NCBI GenBank assembly: GCA_902801805.1 | Contig: CADCJP010000017.1 | Location: 1 to 13,632, forward strand | Length of the DNA: 13,632 nt | Direction of reading: 5' to 3' | Origin: an uncultured Erysipelotrichaceae bacterium | Lineage (GTDB): Bacteria > Bacillota_I > Bacilli_A > RFN20 > CAG-826 | Shown here: in pieces, positions 1-10,004 of the stretch | How the letters are laid out: every line of letters begins with the position of its first letter | How positions within the stretch are numbered: the stretch's first letter is position 1 | Notes under the pieces: model-generated | What the model was told of the DNA's origin: nothing | Seen by the model: only the letters and a program-made list of their open reading frames with translations | The model's database searches: none | Position numbers and translations under genes: made by a program

Positions 1-354
1 AGCGATTAATTCTTTAATCATGATACCAGAAGCACATGTGCCTGGATTTAAGATTTGTAAGAAGATTGATCTAGAAACGTTATAAGCAAATCTAATCTCA
101 TAGTGAGGGTGAATATTGTGCATAGCCATCGCCACTAAGAAACGAAGAGATGCTTCATAAATTGGTTTGGCGTCTCTGTCTTTGCAGGTTAATGGGACAA
201 TCTCAGAATCCTTGTCTAATGTGTATGTTAATTCACGGACACGACCGTTAACATAAGCACAAATAATGCTTTTATCTTTGCCCACGACATCGAGTACTGT
301 AATTGGGGCATCATAAATCTTTTCTTTATTGTTAAAAACAACTTTGAACGACAT
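1..354 (-). CDS. Nucleoside (uridine-type) kinase with N-terminal TGS domain, C-terminus cut by window edge
   Basis: The minus strand is open from the ATG at 354 to the window edge, giving 118 codons. The first 60 residues look like a TGS ubiquitin-like domain (AYVNGRVREL at 33-42). Residues 57-101 (a PLTCKDRDAKPIYEASLRF stretch, then NIHPHYEIRFAYNVSRSIFLQI) resemble the threonyl-tRNA-synthetase-like second domain that precedes a uridine-kinase P-loop domain in the nucleoside kinases of Firmicutes and Thermotoga. The kinase domain itself would lie left of the window, so the catalytic assignment is inferred from the N-terminal architecture. The start is supported by an AGGAGG site at 362-369 on this strand, about 8 nt from the ATG. 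It is transcribed divergently from pncA. A GTPase or ThrRS-like protein sharing the TGS domain is the main alternative. Confidence 0.7.
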   Translation of the reverse strand, partial: MSFKVVFNNKEKIYDAPITVLDVVGKDKSIICAYVNGRVRELTYTLDKDSEIVPLTCKDRDAKPIYEASLRFLVAMAMHNIHPHYEIRFAYNVSRSIFLQILNPGTCASGIMIKELIA

Positions 355-377
355 TGTTTGTTCCTCCTAAATTGTGA

Positions 378-407
378 AGTCCTTCAGTTTAAATGAAACA
401 TCGGACT
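378..407 (-). promoter_or_regulatory. Leader hairpin in the 5' untranslated region of the nucleoside kinase
   Basis: AGTCC at 378-382 and GGACT at 403-407 are perfect inverted repeats. The adjacent TTCA (383-386) and TGAA (394-397) extend the stem, leaving a bulge of about 5 nt and a 7-nt loop. The element lies between the predicted -10 box and the ribosome-binding site of the minus-strand gene, so it would be in its leader RNA. No T-tract follows it on either strand, so it is not a plain terminator. Its function is unknown. Confidence 0.3.
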
Positions 408-422
408 AATTCGAGCAAAATT

Positions 423-428
423 ATTATA
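423..428 (-). promoter_or_regulatory. Probable -10 box for the minus-strand nucleoside kinase
   Basis: On the minus strand this reads TATAAT, a perfect -10 consensus. It lies about 70 nt upstream of the kinase ATG in an AT-rich divergent spacer. The hexamer 17 nt upstream is TTCTTT, a poor -35, so the promoter call rests mainly on the -10 box and its position. The predicted transcript would begin near 416 and carry a leader of about 60 nt. Confidence 0.45.
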
Positions 429-488
429 TCGTGATTCAAAACGGAAAAGAATGAGTTTTTTCGATTTTTATATTTTTTAAATATAGAA

Positions 489-494
489 TATGAT
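489..494 (+). promoter_or_regulatory. Weak candidate -10 box upstream of pncA
   Basis: TATGAT matches five of six consensus positions and lies 30 nt before the pncA start. No convincing -35 is seen at the right distance (TTTTAT at 466-471). The surrounding sequence is almost pure A/T, so several overlapping alternatives such as TATAGT at 494-499 exist. This is the only gene-free stretch upstream of the long plus-strand gene run, so a promoter is expected here. The exact box is uncertain. Confidence 0.3.
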
Positions 495-524
495 ATAGTG
501 ATTATCGGCTAGAAAGGATTATAT

Positions 525-1046
525 ATGCAAAGATTACTCGTTGTCGTTGATTATCAAAACGATTTTGTGGATGGTGCCTTAGGTTTTAAAGGTGCCGAAA
601 AGATTGCTCCTCGCATCGTGGAGTTGATTAATGAATTCCGCGCTAATAACGATGAAGTGGTGTTCACCTATGATACACATGATGCAGATTACATGAACAC
701 TAACGAAGGTAAATATTTACCAGCCCCTCACTGTATTGAAGGATCAGAAGGCTGGCAGTTACATCCATCCATTAAAGATCTAGTGGGCTCTTCTAAAGTC
801 TTTATCAAACATGACTTTGGTAGCAAAGAACTTGGTCAATACATTGCCCAAGGCAACTACGATGAGATTTATTTATGTGGACTCGTGAGTGATATATGCG
901 TGTTTAGTAACGCCATTATCGCCAAAGCATCAGCCTCACCATACGCCAAAATCAAAGTGGTGAGAAATGCGACCTCTTCTTTCGATTTAGAAATGCAAGA
1001 AAAGGCCTTTGATGTTCTCAAACATCTCCACATGGAAATTATCTAA
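525..1046 (+). CDS. pncA: Nicotinamidase (isochorismatase-family cysteine hydrolase)
   Basis: A 173-residue protein that should hydrolyse nicotinamide to nicotinate and ammonia in the NAD salvage pathway in the cytoplasm. The catalytic triad of the family is present: Asp9 in VVDYQNDF, Lys95 in KHDFGS and Cys125 in VSDICVFSNA. Asp50, His52 (YDTHD) and His69 (PAPHCIEGSEGW) have the spacing of the metal-binding Asp-His-His set of true nicotinamidases, which favours PncA over other isochorismatase-like hydrolases. The length is typical of short bacterial members. The start follows AAAGGA at 513-518, six nt from the ATG. A 45-nt A/T-rich gap with no terminator leads to the phosphofructokinase gene, so read-through into the energy operon is likely but not shown. 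Substrate specificity is inferred from the motifs. Confidence 0.85.
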   Translation: MQRLLVVVDYQNDFVDGALGFKGAEKIAPRIVELINEFRANNDEVVFTYDTHDADYMNTNEGKYLPAPHCIEGSEGWQLHPSIKDLVGSSKVFIKHDFGSKELGQYIAQGNYDEIYLCGLVSDICVFSNAIIAKASASPYAKIKVVRNATSSFDLEMQEKAFDVLKHLHMEII

Positions 1047-1091
1047 GCGAACTATATATCTTATATAAAATATAAAGGAGAAAAGCTATTT

Positions 1092-2297
1092 ATGAAAAAC
1101 ATGGTTTACATCCAATCCGGTGGACCAACATCAGTCATTAACACATCATTATATGGTGCGATTAAAGAAGCAAAAAAACATCCAGATTTAATCGGTCACA
1201 TCTATGGCTCTCAACACGGTGTTGAAGGCTTAATCGATGACGATTTAATCGATTTAGGTTTAGAAGATGATGAACAAATCGAACTTCTTCTTCAAACACC
1301 AGGTAGTATCTTAGGTACCACAAGAAGAAAACTTCCAAAGGACATCCATACTCCTGAATATGCCGCTATCATTGAAAACATCAAAAAGCACAACATTGGT
1401 TACGTTTTCATCAATGGTGGTAACGACTCCATGGATACCTGCAACAAACTTGCTAAATTAGTCAAAGAATTAGGTATCGAAGATGTCAAAGTTATCGGTG
1501 TTCCAAAAACTATCGATAACGACTTAGCCTGCACAGACCACTCTTTAGGTTTCCCAAGTGCCGCTAAATTCGTCATTAACTCTGTTAACGCCTTCGCTAT
1601 GGACGCTAACTGCTTCAAGAAAGGTAAAGTCCACATCGTGGAAATCATGGGTCGTGACGCTGGTTGGTTAACAGCTTCTGTTGACTTATTACCAGAACAA
1701 ACAAGACCACACCTCATTTACTTACCAGAAATGAAGTTCGACTTAGAACAATTCTTAAAAGATGTCGAAAGAGTTTATAAAGAAAAAGGCTTTGCCTTAG
1801 TTGCTATCTCTGAAGGTTTACAATTCGAAAGAGATATGACCAATGTCCGTGTTGACGGTTTCGGTCACGCCCAATTAGGTGGTGCTGCTGCTGAACTCTG
1901 CAGAATCGTGGAAAATAGATTAGACATCGGTACAAGAGCAGTGGAATTCTCCATCATTCAAAGAGCGTTCCCACAATATGTCTCTTTAGTCGACCGTAAA
2001 GAAGCTATTGAAACAGGCAAAAGAGCCGTCAAAGCTGCTTTAAAAGGTAGAACAGGCAAAATGATCATCTTTGAAAGAGTTTCCCAAAACCCATACAAGA
2101 TCAAATATAAACTTGCTCCATTAAGCAAAGTCGCTAACGCTGTTTCTCACGTCAAACCAGAAATGATTGTTGACGCTACACGTATGAGCGATAGCTTCAG
2201 AGATTACTTACGTCCATTAGTCCAAGGCGAAGTCAAACTTACATATAAAGATGGCATTGCCCCAGTCACTAACTTCAAACGTATCAAAGTTAAATAA
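1092..2297 (+). CDS. pfp: 6-phosphofructokinase, pyrophosphate-dependent type (diphosphate--fructose-6-phosphate 1-phosphotransferase)
   Basis: A 401-residue PfkA-superfamily enzyme that phosphorylates fructose 6-phosphate in glycolysis. Motifs in order: phosphate-binding loop QSGGPTSVIN at 8-17, GTTRRKLP at 75-82, INGGNDSMDT at 107-116, PKTIDND at 138-144 with the catalytic Asp, MGRDAGW at 186-192 and SEG at 240-242. Two positions decide the phosphoryl donor in this superfamily. ATP enzymes have Gly-Gly-Asp-Gly and Pro-Gly-Thr-Ile-Asp, whereas here an Asp (residue 112) and a Lys (residue 139) replace the glycines, as in PPi-dependent enzymes. The first Asp of the usual GGDDS is Asn111, which is odd. 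AAAGGAG at 1074-1080 lies 11 nt before the ATG, a slightly long spacing. The stop codon shares one base with the next start (TAATG), tying the gene to the ATP synthase operon. PPi use is inferred, not proven; ATP use cannot be excluded. Confidence 0.88.
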   Translation: MKNMVYIQSGGPTSVINTSLYGAIKEAKKHPDLIGHIYGSQHGVEGLIDDDLIDLGLEDDEQIELLLQTPGSILGTTRRKLPKDIHTPEYAAIIENIKKHNIGYVFINGGNDSMDTCNKLAKLVKELGIEDVKVIGVPKTIDNDLACTDHSLGFPSAAKFVINSVNAFAMDANCFKKGKVHIVEIMGRDAGWLTASVDLLPEQTRPHLIYLPEMKFDLEQFLKDVERVYKEKGFALVAISEGLQFERDMTNVRVDGFGHAQLGGAAAELCRIVENRLDIGTRAVEFSIIQRAFPQYVSLVDRKEAIETGKRAVKAALKGRTGKMIIFERVSQNPYKIKYKLAPLSKVANAVSHVKPEMIVDATRMSDSFRDYLRPLVQGEVKLTYKDGIAPVTNFKRIKVK

Positions 2298-2683
2298 TGA
2301 AAAAATTTTGGAACCAAACAGTAGAATTTAAAGCGCTTATTATTTCCTCATCGTTAACCATTCTTGGCTTTCTAGGAACGCTATTTCTCTTTTGGCTTCA
2401 TCGATATGATGTCCCTCTTGCAGTCTTGCTAGGGGGCTTAATCGTCTCTATATCTTGGTTAATACTCTATTTGAGTAAGAGAGGTGGCAAAGCGAGAATC
2501 AAACTCGATATCTTTGCCATCTACCTAAGATTAGGCTTAGTTGCTTTATTTGCCGCATTGTTTGCGTTTTTGCAGTATGCCTACGATATCGTGACCGTTT
2601 CACCTATCTTCTTAGTGGTCTCTTACTTAACAGTATCTTTATTAACCCTCTTAGCGTTTATAGGAAAGGATAAAAATGTTTGA
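2297..2683 (+). CDS. atpI: Small four-helix membrane protein in the atpI position of the ATP synthase operon
   Basis: A 128-residue hydrophobic protein with about four membrane segments (roughly 12-34, 38-59, 69-92 and 100-122) and short charged ends. It has no catalytic motif that I recognise. Its size, topology and place directly before atpB match AtpI/UncI, which assists c-ring assembly or Mg2+ supply in other bacteria. Sequence similarity was not judged, so the name rests on context. The start overlaps the phosphofructokinase stop by one base, and no Shine-Dalgarno site precedes it, which suggests translation by reinitiation. Its last eight bases overlap atpB. It ends in TGA, one of the direct proofs that UGA is a stop here. 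Confidence 0.6.
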   Translation: MKKFWNQTVEFKALIISSSLTILGFLGTLFLFWLHRYDVPLAVLLGGLIVSISWLILYLSKRGGKARIKLDIFAIYLRLGLVALFAALFAFLQYAYDIVTVSPIFLVVSYLTVSLLTLLAFIGKDKNV

Positions 2684-3419
2684 TAATTTCTTCAAATTTG
2701 AAATTACTGGCGAATTAATATCTTCATTGATAGTAATTTTCATTATTATCGTCCTTTCTTTAATTGTGGGCATTTTAGCGGCTAAACAAAATCCGCTTAA
2801 AAAGCCTAAAGGCCTTTTATTAGTGGCCGAATGTGGAGTGAAATTCTTCGATAACTTCTCTCATGATTTAGTAGGTACAACCTTACCAAACTTTGGTGGC
2901 TTTATCATGGGTGTCGCTATTTATCTATTCATCTCATTCATCTTTGGATTAACTGGTTTACCCTCACCGGTAACCTATATGGCCATTCCATTATCATTAG
3001 GTTTAACGACCTTCTTATTAATCCATTACACATCCGCGAGATTCACTAAATGGGCTTATTTCAAACGTTATATCGACCCAATACCAATCTTCTTGCCAAT
3101 TAACTTAATTTCTATGTGGGCGCCTCTTTTATCGCTTACTCTCCGTTTATTTGGTAATGCAATTGCGGGTTGGGCTTTATTAACCATTGTGGAGTCCGCT
3201 TTAAGAGATTTATCAGCGATGATTTTCTCTTTTGCCCCTAATGGCTTGAACGAAGTATTCCTCGCTCCAATCCCATTAGCCGTTCTTCACGCATATTTCG
3301 ATATATTCTCTGGTTTAATCCAGACATTCGTCTTCATTCTTTTGACCTCTATCTTTATTGGTCAAGAAATCCCAGAAGACATTGACTTAAATGATTTAGG
3401 AAGGAGGAAGAAAGCATGA
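2676..3419 (+). CDS. atpB: F-type ATP synthase subunit a (membrane stator, ion channel)
   Basis: A 247-residue integral membrane protein. It forms the ion half-channels next to the c-ring of the Fo sector. The signature LTLRLFGNAIAGW contains the essential arginine (Arg157, equivalent to E. coli aArg210). The last membrane hairpin carries LHAYFDIFSGLIQTFVF (204-220), typical of subunit a. About five to six membrane segments are seen, including 13-35, 75-93, 103-117 and 200-229. AGGAAAGGA at 2662-2670 inside atpI lies 5-8 nt before the ATG and supports this start. The stop TGA overlaps the atpE start by four bases (ATGA). The length is typical for Firmicutes. Confidence 0.96.
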   Translation: MFDNFFKFEITGELISSLIVIFIIIVLSLIVGILAAKQNPLKKPKGLLLVAECGVKFFDNFSHDLVGTTLPNFGGFIMGVAIYLFISFIFGLTGLPSPVTYMAIPLSLGLTTFLLIHYTSARFTKWAYFKRYIDPIPIFLPINLISMWAPLLSLTLRLFGNAIAGWALLTIVESALRDLSAMIFSFAPNGLNEVFLAPIPLAVLHAYFDIFSGLIQTFVFILLTSIFIGQEIPEDIDLNDLGRRKKA

Positions 3420-3640
3420 CCGGTTCATTAAACGTTTTAGCCGCTGCTATTGCCATTTTAGGCGTTATGCCTAGTGCTCTTGGTGAAGGTATGGTCTGTG
3501 CGCACGCATTAGATGGTATGTCCCGTAACCCAGAAATGTATGGCAAACTCAGAACCTCAATGATCTTAGCCTGTGCTCTTGTTGAAACCACAGCTATTTA
3601 CTCATTGCTCATCTCAATTTTGATTTTATTTACAAAGTAA
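3416..3640 (+). CDS. atpE: F-type ATP synthase subunit c with a two-carboxylate, Na+-type ion site
   Basis: A 74-residue hairpin of two membrane helices joined by the polar RNP loop (Arg37-Asn38-Pro39). It forms the rotor ring that carries the coupling ion. The ion-binding carboxylate is Glu57 in LVETTAIY. Thr58, Thr59 and Tyr62 match the Ser66, Thr67 and Tyr70 ligand pattern of the Na+ ring of Ilyobacter tartaricus, which points to Na+ coupling. At the place of its Gln32 there is a second carboxylate, Glu24, exactly 33 residues before Glu57. This two-Glu arrangement is known from Fusobacterium nucleatum. The helix-1 glycine pattern is degenerate: Val17, Pro19, Ala21, Gly23, Gly25. The very strong AGGAAGGAGG at 3398-3407, 8 nt before the ATG, fits the high copy number of c. 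Ion specificity is inferred. Confidence 0.95.
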   Translation: MTGSLNVLAAAIAILGVMPSALGEGMVCAHALDGMSRNPEMYGKLRTSMILACALVETTAIYSLLISILILFTK

Positions 3641-3655
3641 TAGGAGGAAGGAATT

Positions 3656-4198
3656 ATGGTACTTAAAGTATTAAGTAACATGGATGACATTGGTGAAAAA
3701 ATGGCATCGATTGCCCAAAAGTTAATCCCTGACTGGGTTTCTTTTGTCATTCAATTCTCTTCTTTTATTATCCTTCTACTTGTCGTTTTCTTCTTTGCTT
3801 ATAAGCCAATCAAAAAGATGCTTAAAAAACGCGCTGATTACATTCAACAAGAAATCGATCAAGCCACTGAAAATCACGCTTTAGCCGTCAAGGAAACTCA
3901 AGAGGCTAAAAGAATCTTAAGTGAATCTAAAAGTGAGGCCAGTCAAATCATTGAAAACGCCACTAAAAAAGGCCAAGAAAAATATGACTCAATGATGGAA
4001 GAGGCCAGAAGTGAAGTTAAGGACATGAAAATTGCCGCCGAACAAGATATTGCTCAAGCGAAGCAAGATGCTCTTAACGATATTAGAAAAGAAATGGTTA
4101 ATGTCGCATTAACCGCTTCAAAAGAAATTTTAAAACGTGAAGTCGATCAAGATGATAACACTCGACTCGCGGAAGACTTTATCAATCGTTTAAATTAA
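3656..4198 (+). CDS. atpF: F-type ATP synthase subunit b (peripheral stalk)
   Basis: A 180-residue protein with one membrane segment near residues 27-49 and a long charged, Ala- and Glu-rich helix (about 50-160) that should dimerise as the stator stalk holding F1 to Fo. The YKPIKKMLKKRADYI stretch just after the membrane span is typical of subunit b. The start chosen has AGGAGG at 3642-3647, 8 nt upstream; Met9 and Met16 are further from it. About 25 residues precede the membrane span, somewhat longer than in E. coli, with no lipobox cysteine. The gap to atpE is 15 nt and to atpH 7 nt. Confidence 0.94.
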   Translation: MVLKVLSNMDDIGEKMASIAQKLIPDWVSFVIQFSSFIILLLVVFFFAYKPIKKMLKKRADYIQQEIDQATENHALAVKETQEAKRILSESKSEASQIIENATKKGQEKYDSMMEEARSEVKDMKIAAEQDIAQAKQDALNDIRKEMVNVALTASKEILKREVDQDDNTRLAEDFINRLN

Positions 4199-4205
4199 TT
4201 TACCT

Positions 4206-4742
4206 ATGAATCAAATTGCCCAAACATACGCTGAAGCATTGTTCTCTTTAGGCTTAGAAGAAAAGAAACTTGATAAGCTGCAAGAGGAAGAAAAAACATT
4301 ATTGGAAATTATTGAAGATAATGATGATTTCTTATTGCTTTTAGATTCCCGCTTTATGAGTGGTAATGAAAGGAAAGATATCGCTACTAAAATCTTAAAA
4401 GATTTTGATGAAGACATCGTTAATCTAATTAAGGTCATTATTGATAATAATCGTACCTTTATGATTAAGGATATCCTCATGGCATTTAATTCTTTATGCA
4501 ATGAATATAAAGGCGTAAAGGAAGGGCTCATTTATTCCGCGTTTGCTTTGGATAAAGTAACCGTTAGTAAAATCAAAGATAAGATTAGTCAACTTGAACA
4601 CATGGATGTTGAACTCATCCCACATATTGATCCAACCTTAATCGGTGGTGTCAAAGTGGTGATCAATTCTCACGTCTATGATGGTTCGATTAAAAACCAA
4701 CTAGAAAAAATGCAGATTGACCTCTTAGGAAAGGAGCTTTAA
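4206..4742 (+). CDS. atpH: F-type ATP synthase subunit delta
   Basis: A 178-residue protein of the OSCP/delta family that links the b stalk to the top of the alpha3beta3 head. The N-terminal [14 protein letters not shown] and the C-terminal [24 protein letters not shown] (IGG near 166-168) are the conserved ends of the family. No Shine-Dalgarno site is visible in the 25 nt before the ATG, which lies only 7 nt after the atpF stop. Translation by coupling to atpF is therefore likely, and this fits one copy per enzyme. The length is normal. Confidence 0.93.
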   Translation: MNQIAQTYAEALFSLGLEEKKLDKLQEEEKTLLEIIEDNDDFLLLLDSRFMSGNERKDIATKILKDFDEDIVNLIKVIIDNNRTFMIKDILMAFNSLCNEYKGVKEGLIYSAFALDKVTVSKIKDKISQLEHMDVELIPHIDPTLIGGVKVVINSHVYDGSIKNQLEKMQIDLLGKEL

Positions 4743-4744
4743 TC

Positions 4745-6253
4745 ATGAAAATCCACGCTAATGAAATCAGCGCTCTCATTAAAGAGCAAATTAAAAACTA
4801 CCGCCACAAAATCGATAGCAATGACGTCGGTACAGTCGTCTCTGTCGGTGATGGTATCGCTAATGTCTATGGCTTAGAAAAAGCTATGCTTGGTGAACTT
4901 TTGTTATTCCCAAATAACGTCTATGGTATGGTCATGAATTTGGACAGCGATAGTGTGGGTGTTGTCCTTTTAGGTAACGATTCCTTGGTTAAAGAAGGCG
5001 ATTTAGTTAATCGCACTAAGATGGTTATGGAAGTCCCAGTTGGTGAAGCCTTATTAGGTAGAGTGGTCAATTCCCTTGGTCAACCAATCGATGGCTTAGG
5101 TGAAATTAAAACCACTAATAGACGCCCAATCGAAGTAATTGCTCCAGGCGTCATTAAAAGAAAAAGTGTTGATACCCCACTTGAAACAGGTATCACCATG
5201 ATTGATGCGATGACCCCAATCGGTCGTGGACAAAGAGAACTTATTATCGGTGATAGACAAACCGGTAAGACCGCAATCGCTATTGATACCATCCTCAATC
5301 AAAAAGATAAGAACGTCATTTGTATTTATGTCGCCATTGGTCAAAAGAATTCCACAGTCGCACAAATCGTTGATAAATTAAAACGTCTTAAAGCGATGGA
5401 TTACACAATTGTGGTTAGTGCTTCTGCTAGTGAACCAGCGCCATTACTTTATATCGCTCCATATGCGGGCTCAGCGATGGCGGAAGAATTCATGTATCAA
5501 GGTAAAGATGTCTTAATCGTTTATGACGATTTAAGTAAACACGCTGTCGCTTATCGTACCTTATCTCTTTTATTAAAGAGAGCTCCAGGTAGAGAGGCTT
5601 ATCCAGGTGATGTCTTCTATCTACACAGTAGACTTCTTGAAAGAGCGTGCAAACTCGCTCCAGAATTCGGTGGTGGTTCCATTACCGCTTTACCAATTGT
5701 TGAAACGCAGTCCGGTGACATCAGTGCTTATATTCCTACTAACGTCATCTCCATTACAGATGGACAAATCTTCTTACAAGCAGATTTATTCAACGCCGGC
5801 CAAAGACCAGCAATTGATAGTGGTCTTTCCGTGAGCCGTGTTGGTGGTGATGCCCAATATAAAGCGACAAAACAAGTGGCCCGTGCTTTAAAGATTGAAC
5901 TCGCTAGCTACTTAGAAATGAAATCATTTAGCCAATTCGGTAGTGATTTAGATGCTTCAACATTATCAGTCTTAAATCATGGTGAAGCCTTAATGGCGAT
6001 GCTCAAACAAAAACAATACAACGTCTATCAATTAGATAAGCAAGTCTTTGACTTATTCGTCGCGAAAAATGGTTTCTTAGATAACTTAGATAAGAATCAA
6101 GTCCGTAAAGTCTTAGATAAAGCTTACGATGAATTTAAAGCCACTAACGGTGAGGTCTTAAATAACATCAATAAAAATAAAGAAATCTCCTCAAAGGATG
6201 AAGAAGTCCTTAGCAAGGAATTAAAAGAATTTTTTGAAAATTTGAATCAATAG
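4745..6253 (+). CDS. atpA: F-type ATP synthase subunit alpha
   Basis: A 502-residue catalytic-head subunit that binds a non-exchanging nucleotide. It has the N-terminal beta-barrel (to about 95) and the Walker A GDRQTGKT at 169-176. The segment [13 protein letters not shown] contains the arginine finger (Arg365, equivalent to E. coli alphaArg373-376 region), which reaches into the beta active site. The C-terminal helical domain ends in a short charged tail. AAGGAG at 4731-4736 inside the end of atpH lies 8 nt before the ATG. Gene order delta-alpha-gamma-beta-epsilon is canonical. The gap to atpG is only 3 nt. Confidence 0.98.
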   Translation: MKIHANEISALIKEQIKNYRHKIDSNDVGTVVSVGDGIANVYGLEKAMLGELLLFPNNVYGMVMNLDSDSVGVVLLGNDSLVKEGDLVNRTKMVMEVPVGEALLGRVVNSLGQPIDGLGEIKTTNRRPIEVIAPGVIKRKSVDTPLETGITMIDAMTPIGRGQRELIIGDRQTGKTAIAIDTILNQKDKNVICIYVAIGQKNSTVAQIVDKLKRLKAMDYTIVVSASASEPAPLLYIAPYAGSAMAEEFMYQGKDVLIVYDDLSKHAVAYRTLSLLLKRAPGREAYPGDVFYLHSRLLERACKLAPEFGGGSITALPIVETQSGDISAYIPTNVISITDGQIFLQADLFNAGQRPAIDSGLSVSRVGGDAQYKATKQVARALKIELASYLEMKSFSQFGSDLDASTLSVLNHGEALMAMLKQKQYNVYQLDKQVFDLFVAKNGFLDNLDKNQVRKVLDKAYDEFKATNGEVLNNINKNKEISSKDEEVLSKELKEFFENLNQ

Positions 6254-6256
6254 TGT

Positions 6257-8906
<2,650 letters not shown>

Positions 8907-8917
8907 GAGGAAAAGAT

Positions 8918-9481
8918 ATGCATTCTTGGCATGATGTTAAAATTAGCCGCGTTACTCCTCAAGACTTTCTCGCGGTCATTGAAATTTCTAAAGGTAGCAA
9001 AAACAAATACGAACTTGATAAAGAAACAGGTCATTTAATCTTAGACCGTGTTTTGTTCACATCCACTCACTATCCACAAAACTATGGTTTCATCCCACGT
9101 ACATTCGCAGATGACTATGACCCATTAGATGTTTTAGTTCTTTGCTCAGAAGCCATTGTTCCAATGTCACTAGTGGAATGTCTTCCGATTGGTGTTCTTA
9201 TCATGACAGATAATGGACTTAACGATGAAAAGATTATTGCCGTTGCGAAAAACGATCCATTCTATAATGGCTATAAAGATATTAGTGAGGTCCCACCTCA
9301 CATCATGGAAGAAATCAAACACTTCTTCCAAGTTTATAAAACTCTTGAAGGTAAAGACACATCCGTGGAAGTCTTTAAGAATAGAGAAGAAGCAGAGCAC
9401 ATCATTGAAGAGTGCTTAAAAAGATATCATCACGATATCGAACCACGCATCGTCGCAGAAAGAAAAGCTAGAGGCTATTAA
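8918..9481 (+). CDS. ppa: Inorganic pyrophosphatase, family I (soluble)
   Basis: A 187-residue cytoplasmic enzyme that hydrolyses PPi to two phosphates with Mg2+. It is not the DHH family II type common in Bacillus. The full family I active-site set can be read: Glu22 and Lys30 (ISKGSKNKYE), Arg44, Tyr56 (NYGFIP), Asp66, Asp68 and Asp71 (DYDPLD), Asp98, Asp103 and Lys105 (NDEKIIAV), and Tyr140-Lys141 (FFQVYKTLE). AGGAGG at 8905-8910 contains the atpC stop and lies 7 nt before the ATG. It sits in the same transcription unit as a PPi-type phosphofructokinase, so both PPi-consuming enzymes would be made together. The stop overlaps trmL by one base. Confidence 0.96.
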   Translation: MHSWHDVKISRVTPQDFLAVIEISKGSKNKYELDKETGHLILDRVLFTSTHYPQNYGFIPRTFADDYDPLDVLVLCSEAIVPMSLVECLPIGVLIMTDNGLNDEKIIAVAKNDPFYNGYKDISEVPPHIMEEIKHFFQVYKTLEGKDTSVEVFKNREEAEHIIEECLKRYHHDIEPRIVAERKARGY

Positions 9482-9993
9482 TGCTTCATATTGTTTTATA
9501 TCGTCCAGAAAAACCACAGAATACTGGTAACATTATGCGCACATGTGTTGCGATTCACGCCACATTACACATCATTGGACCAATTACTTTTTCGATTGAT
9601 TCCAAAGATCTCAAAAGAGTGGGTATGGACTATATCGATGATTTGAAGATGAACTTCTATAAGGACTATGAAACATTCCTTAAGGAAAATCCTGCTGCAA
9701 ATATTTATTACGTCACTAGATACGCTAGAACAGTTTATTCTTCCTATGATTTATCTAATCCAGTAAAAGATATCTACTTAATGTTTGGAAGAGAATCAAC
9801 GGGTATTCCTCATGACATTTTAAAAGAACACGAAGACCGCTTAATGCGTATTCCGATGGTCCCTGAAGCGAGAAGCTTAAACTTATCTAACTGTGTTGCC
9901 TTAGTGGCTTATGAAGTCCTTAGACAACAAAACTTCCCCAATCTTGCGACTGAGGAAGCAATTAAAGGACCAGATTTCTTATTTAAGGACTAA
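9481..9993 (+). CDS. trmL: tRNA (cytidine/uridine-34-2'-O)-methyltransferase TrmL (SPOUT family)
   Basis: A 170-residue trefoil-knot methyltransferase that should 2'-O-methylate the wobble base of leucine tRNAs using S-adenosylmethionine, acting as a dimer. The three SPOUT motifs are clear: PQNTGNIMR at 12-20, MFGRESTGIP at 101-110 and RSLNLSNCVA at 131-140. The length is close to the 157-170 usual for TrmL (YibK, CspR). It starts within the ppa stop (TAATG). A GAGG element a few bases upstream may serve as the ribosome-binding site. It is the last gene before the terminator, and its stop overlaps that of the convergent rqcH by four bases. Confidence 0.92.
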   Translation: MLHIVLYRPEKPQNTGNIMRTCVAIHATLHIIGPITFSIDSKDLKRVGMDYIDDLKMNFYKDYETFLKENPAANIYYVTRYARTVYSSYDLSNPVKDIYLMFGRESTGIPHDILKEHEDRLMRIPMVPEARSLNLSNCVALVAYEVLRQQNFPNLATEEAIKGPDFLFKD

Positions 9994-10004
9994 TAGTCCT
10001 TTTT
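9985..10004 (+). terminator. Rho-independent terminator shared by trmL and the convergent rqcH end
   Basis: AAGGACTA (9985-9992) and TAGTCCTT (9994-10001) are perfect inverted repeats around one base, realistically a 6-bp stem with a 5-nt loop, followed by a T-run to 10004. It ends the long plus-strand operon. The trmL stop (9991-9993) and the rqcH stop (9990-9992, minus) both lie inside it. On the minus strand the stem is followed by TAAATAAG, a poor U-tract, so termination in that direction should be weaker. An extra AAAGGAC at 9964-9970 could compete for the 3' arm. Confidence 0.75.

Noticed and set aside
1057..1080. A/T-rich stretch before the phosphofructokinase with TATAAA and TAAAAT, resembling the gmk -10 region, as a separate operon promoter.
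   Set aside because: No -35 at a suitable distance, and a transcript from these boxes would begin inside the ribosome-binding site at 1074-1080. A promoter here is possible but not supported.
1400..1717. Minus-strand open frame of 105 codons inside the phosphofructokinase gene.
   Set aside because: It is antisense to a well-conserved gene, has no ribosome-binding site and encodes no recognisable domain. The same applies to the antisense frames inside atpH, atpA, atpD, ppa and gmk.
5607..5834. Plus-strand frames shifted against atpA, atpG and atpD as possible overlapping small genes.
   Set aside because: They follow the composition of the host gene in another frame, and lack initiation signals and family features.
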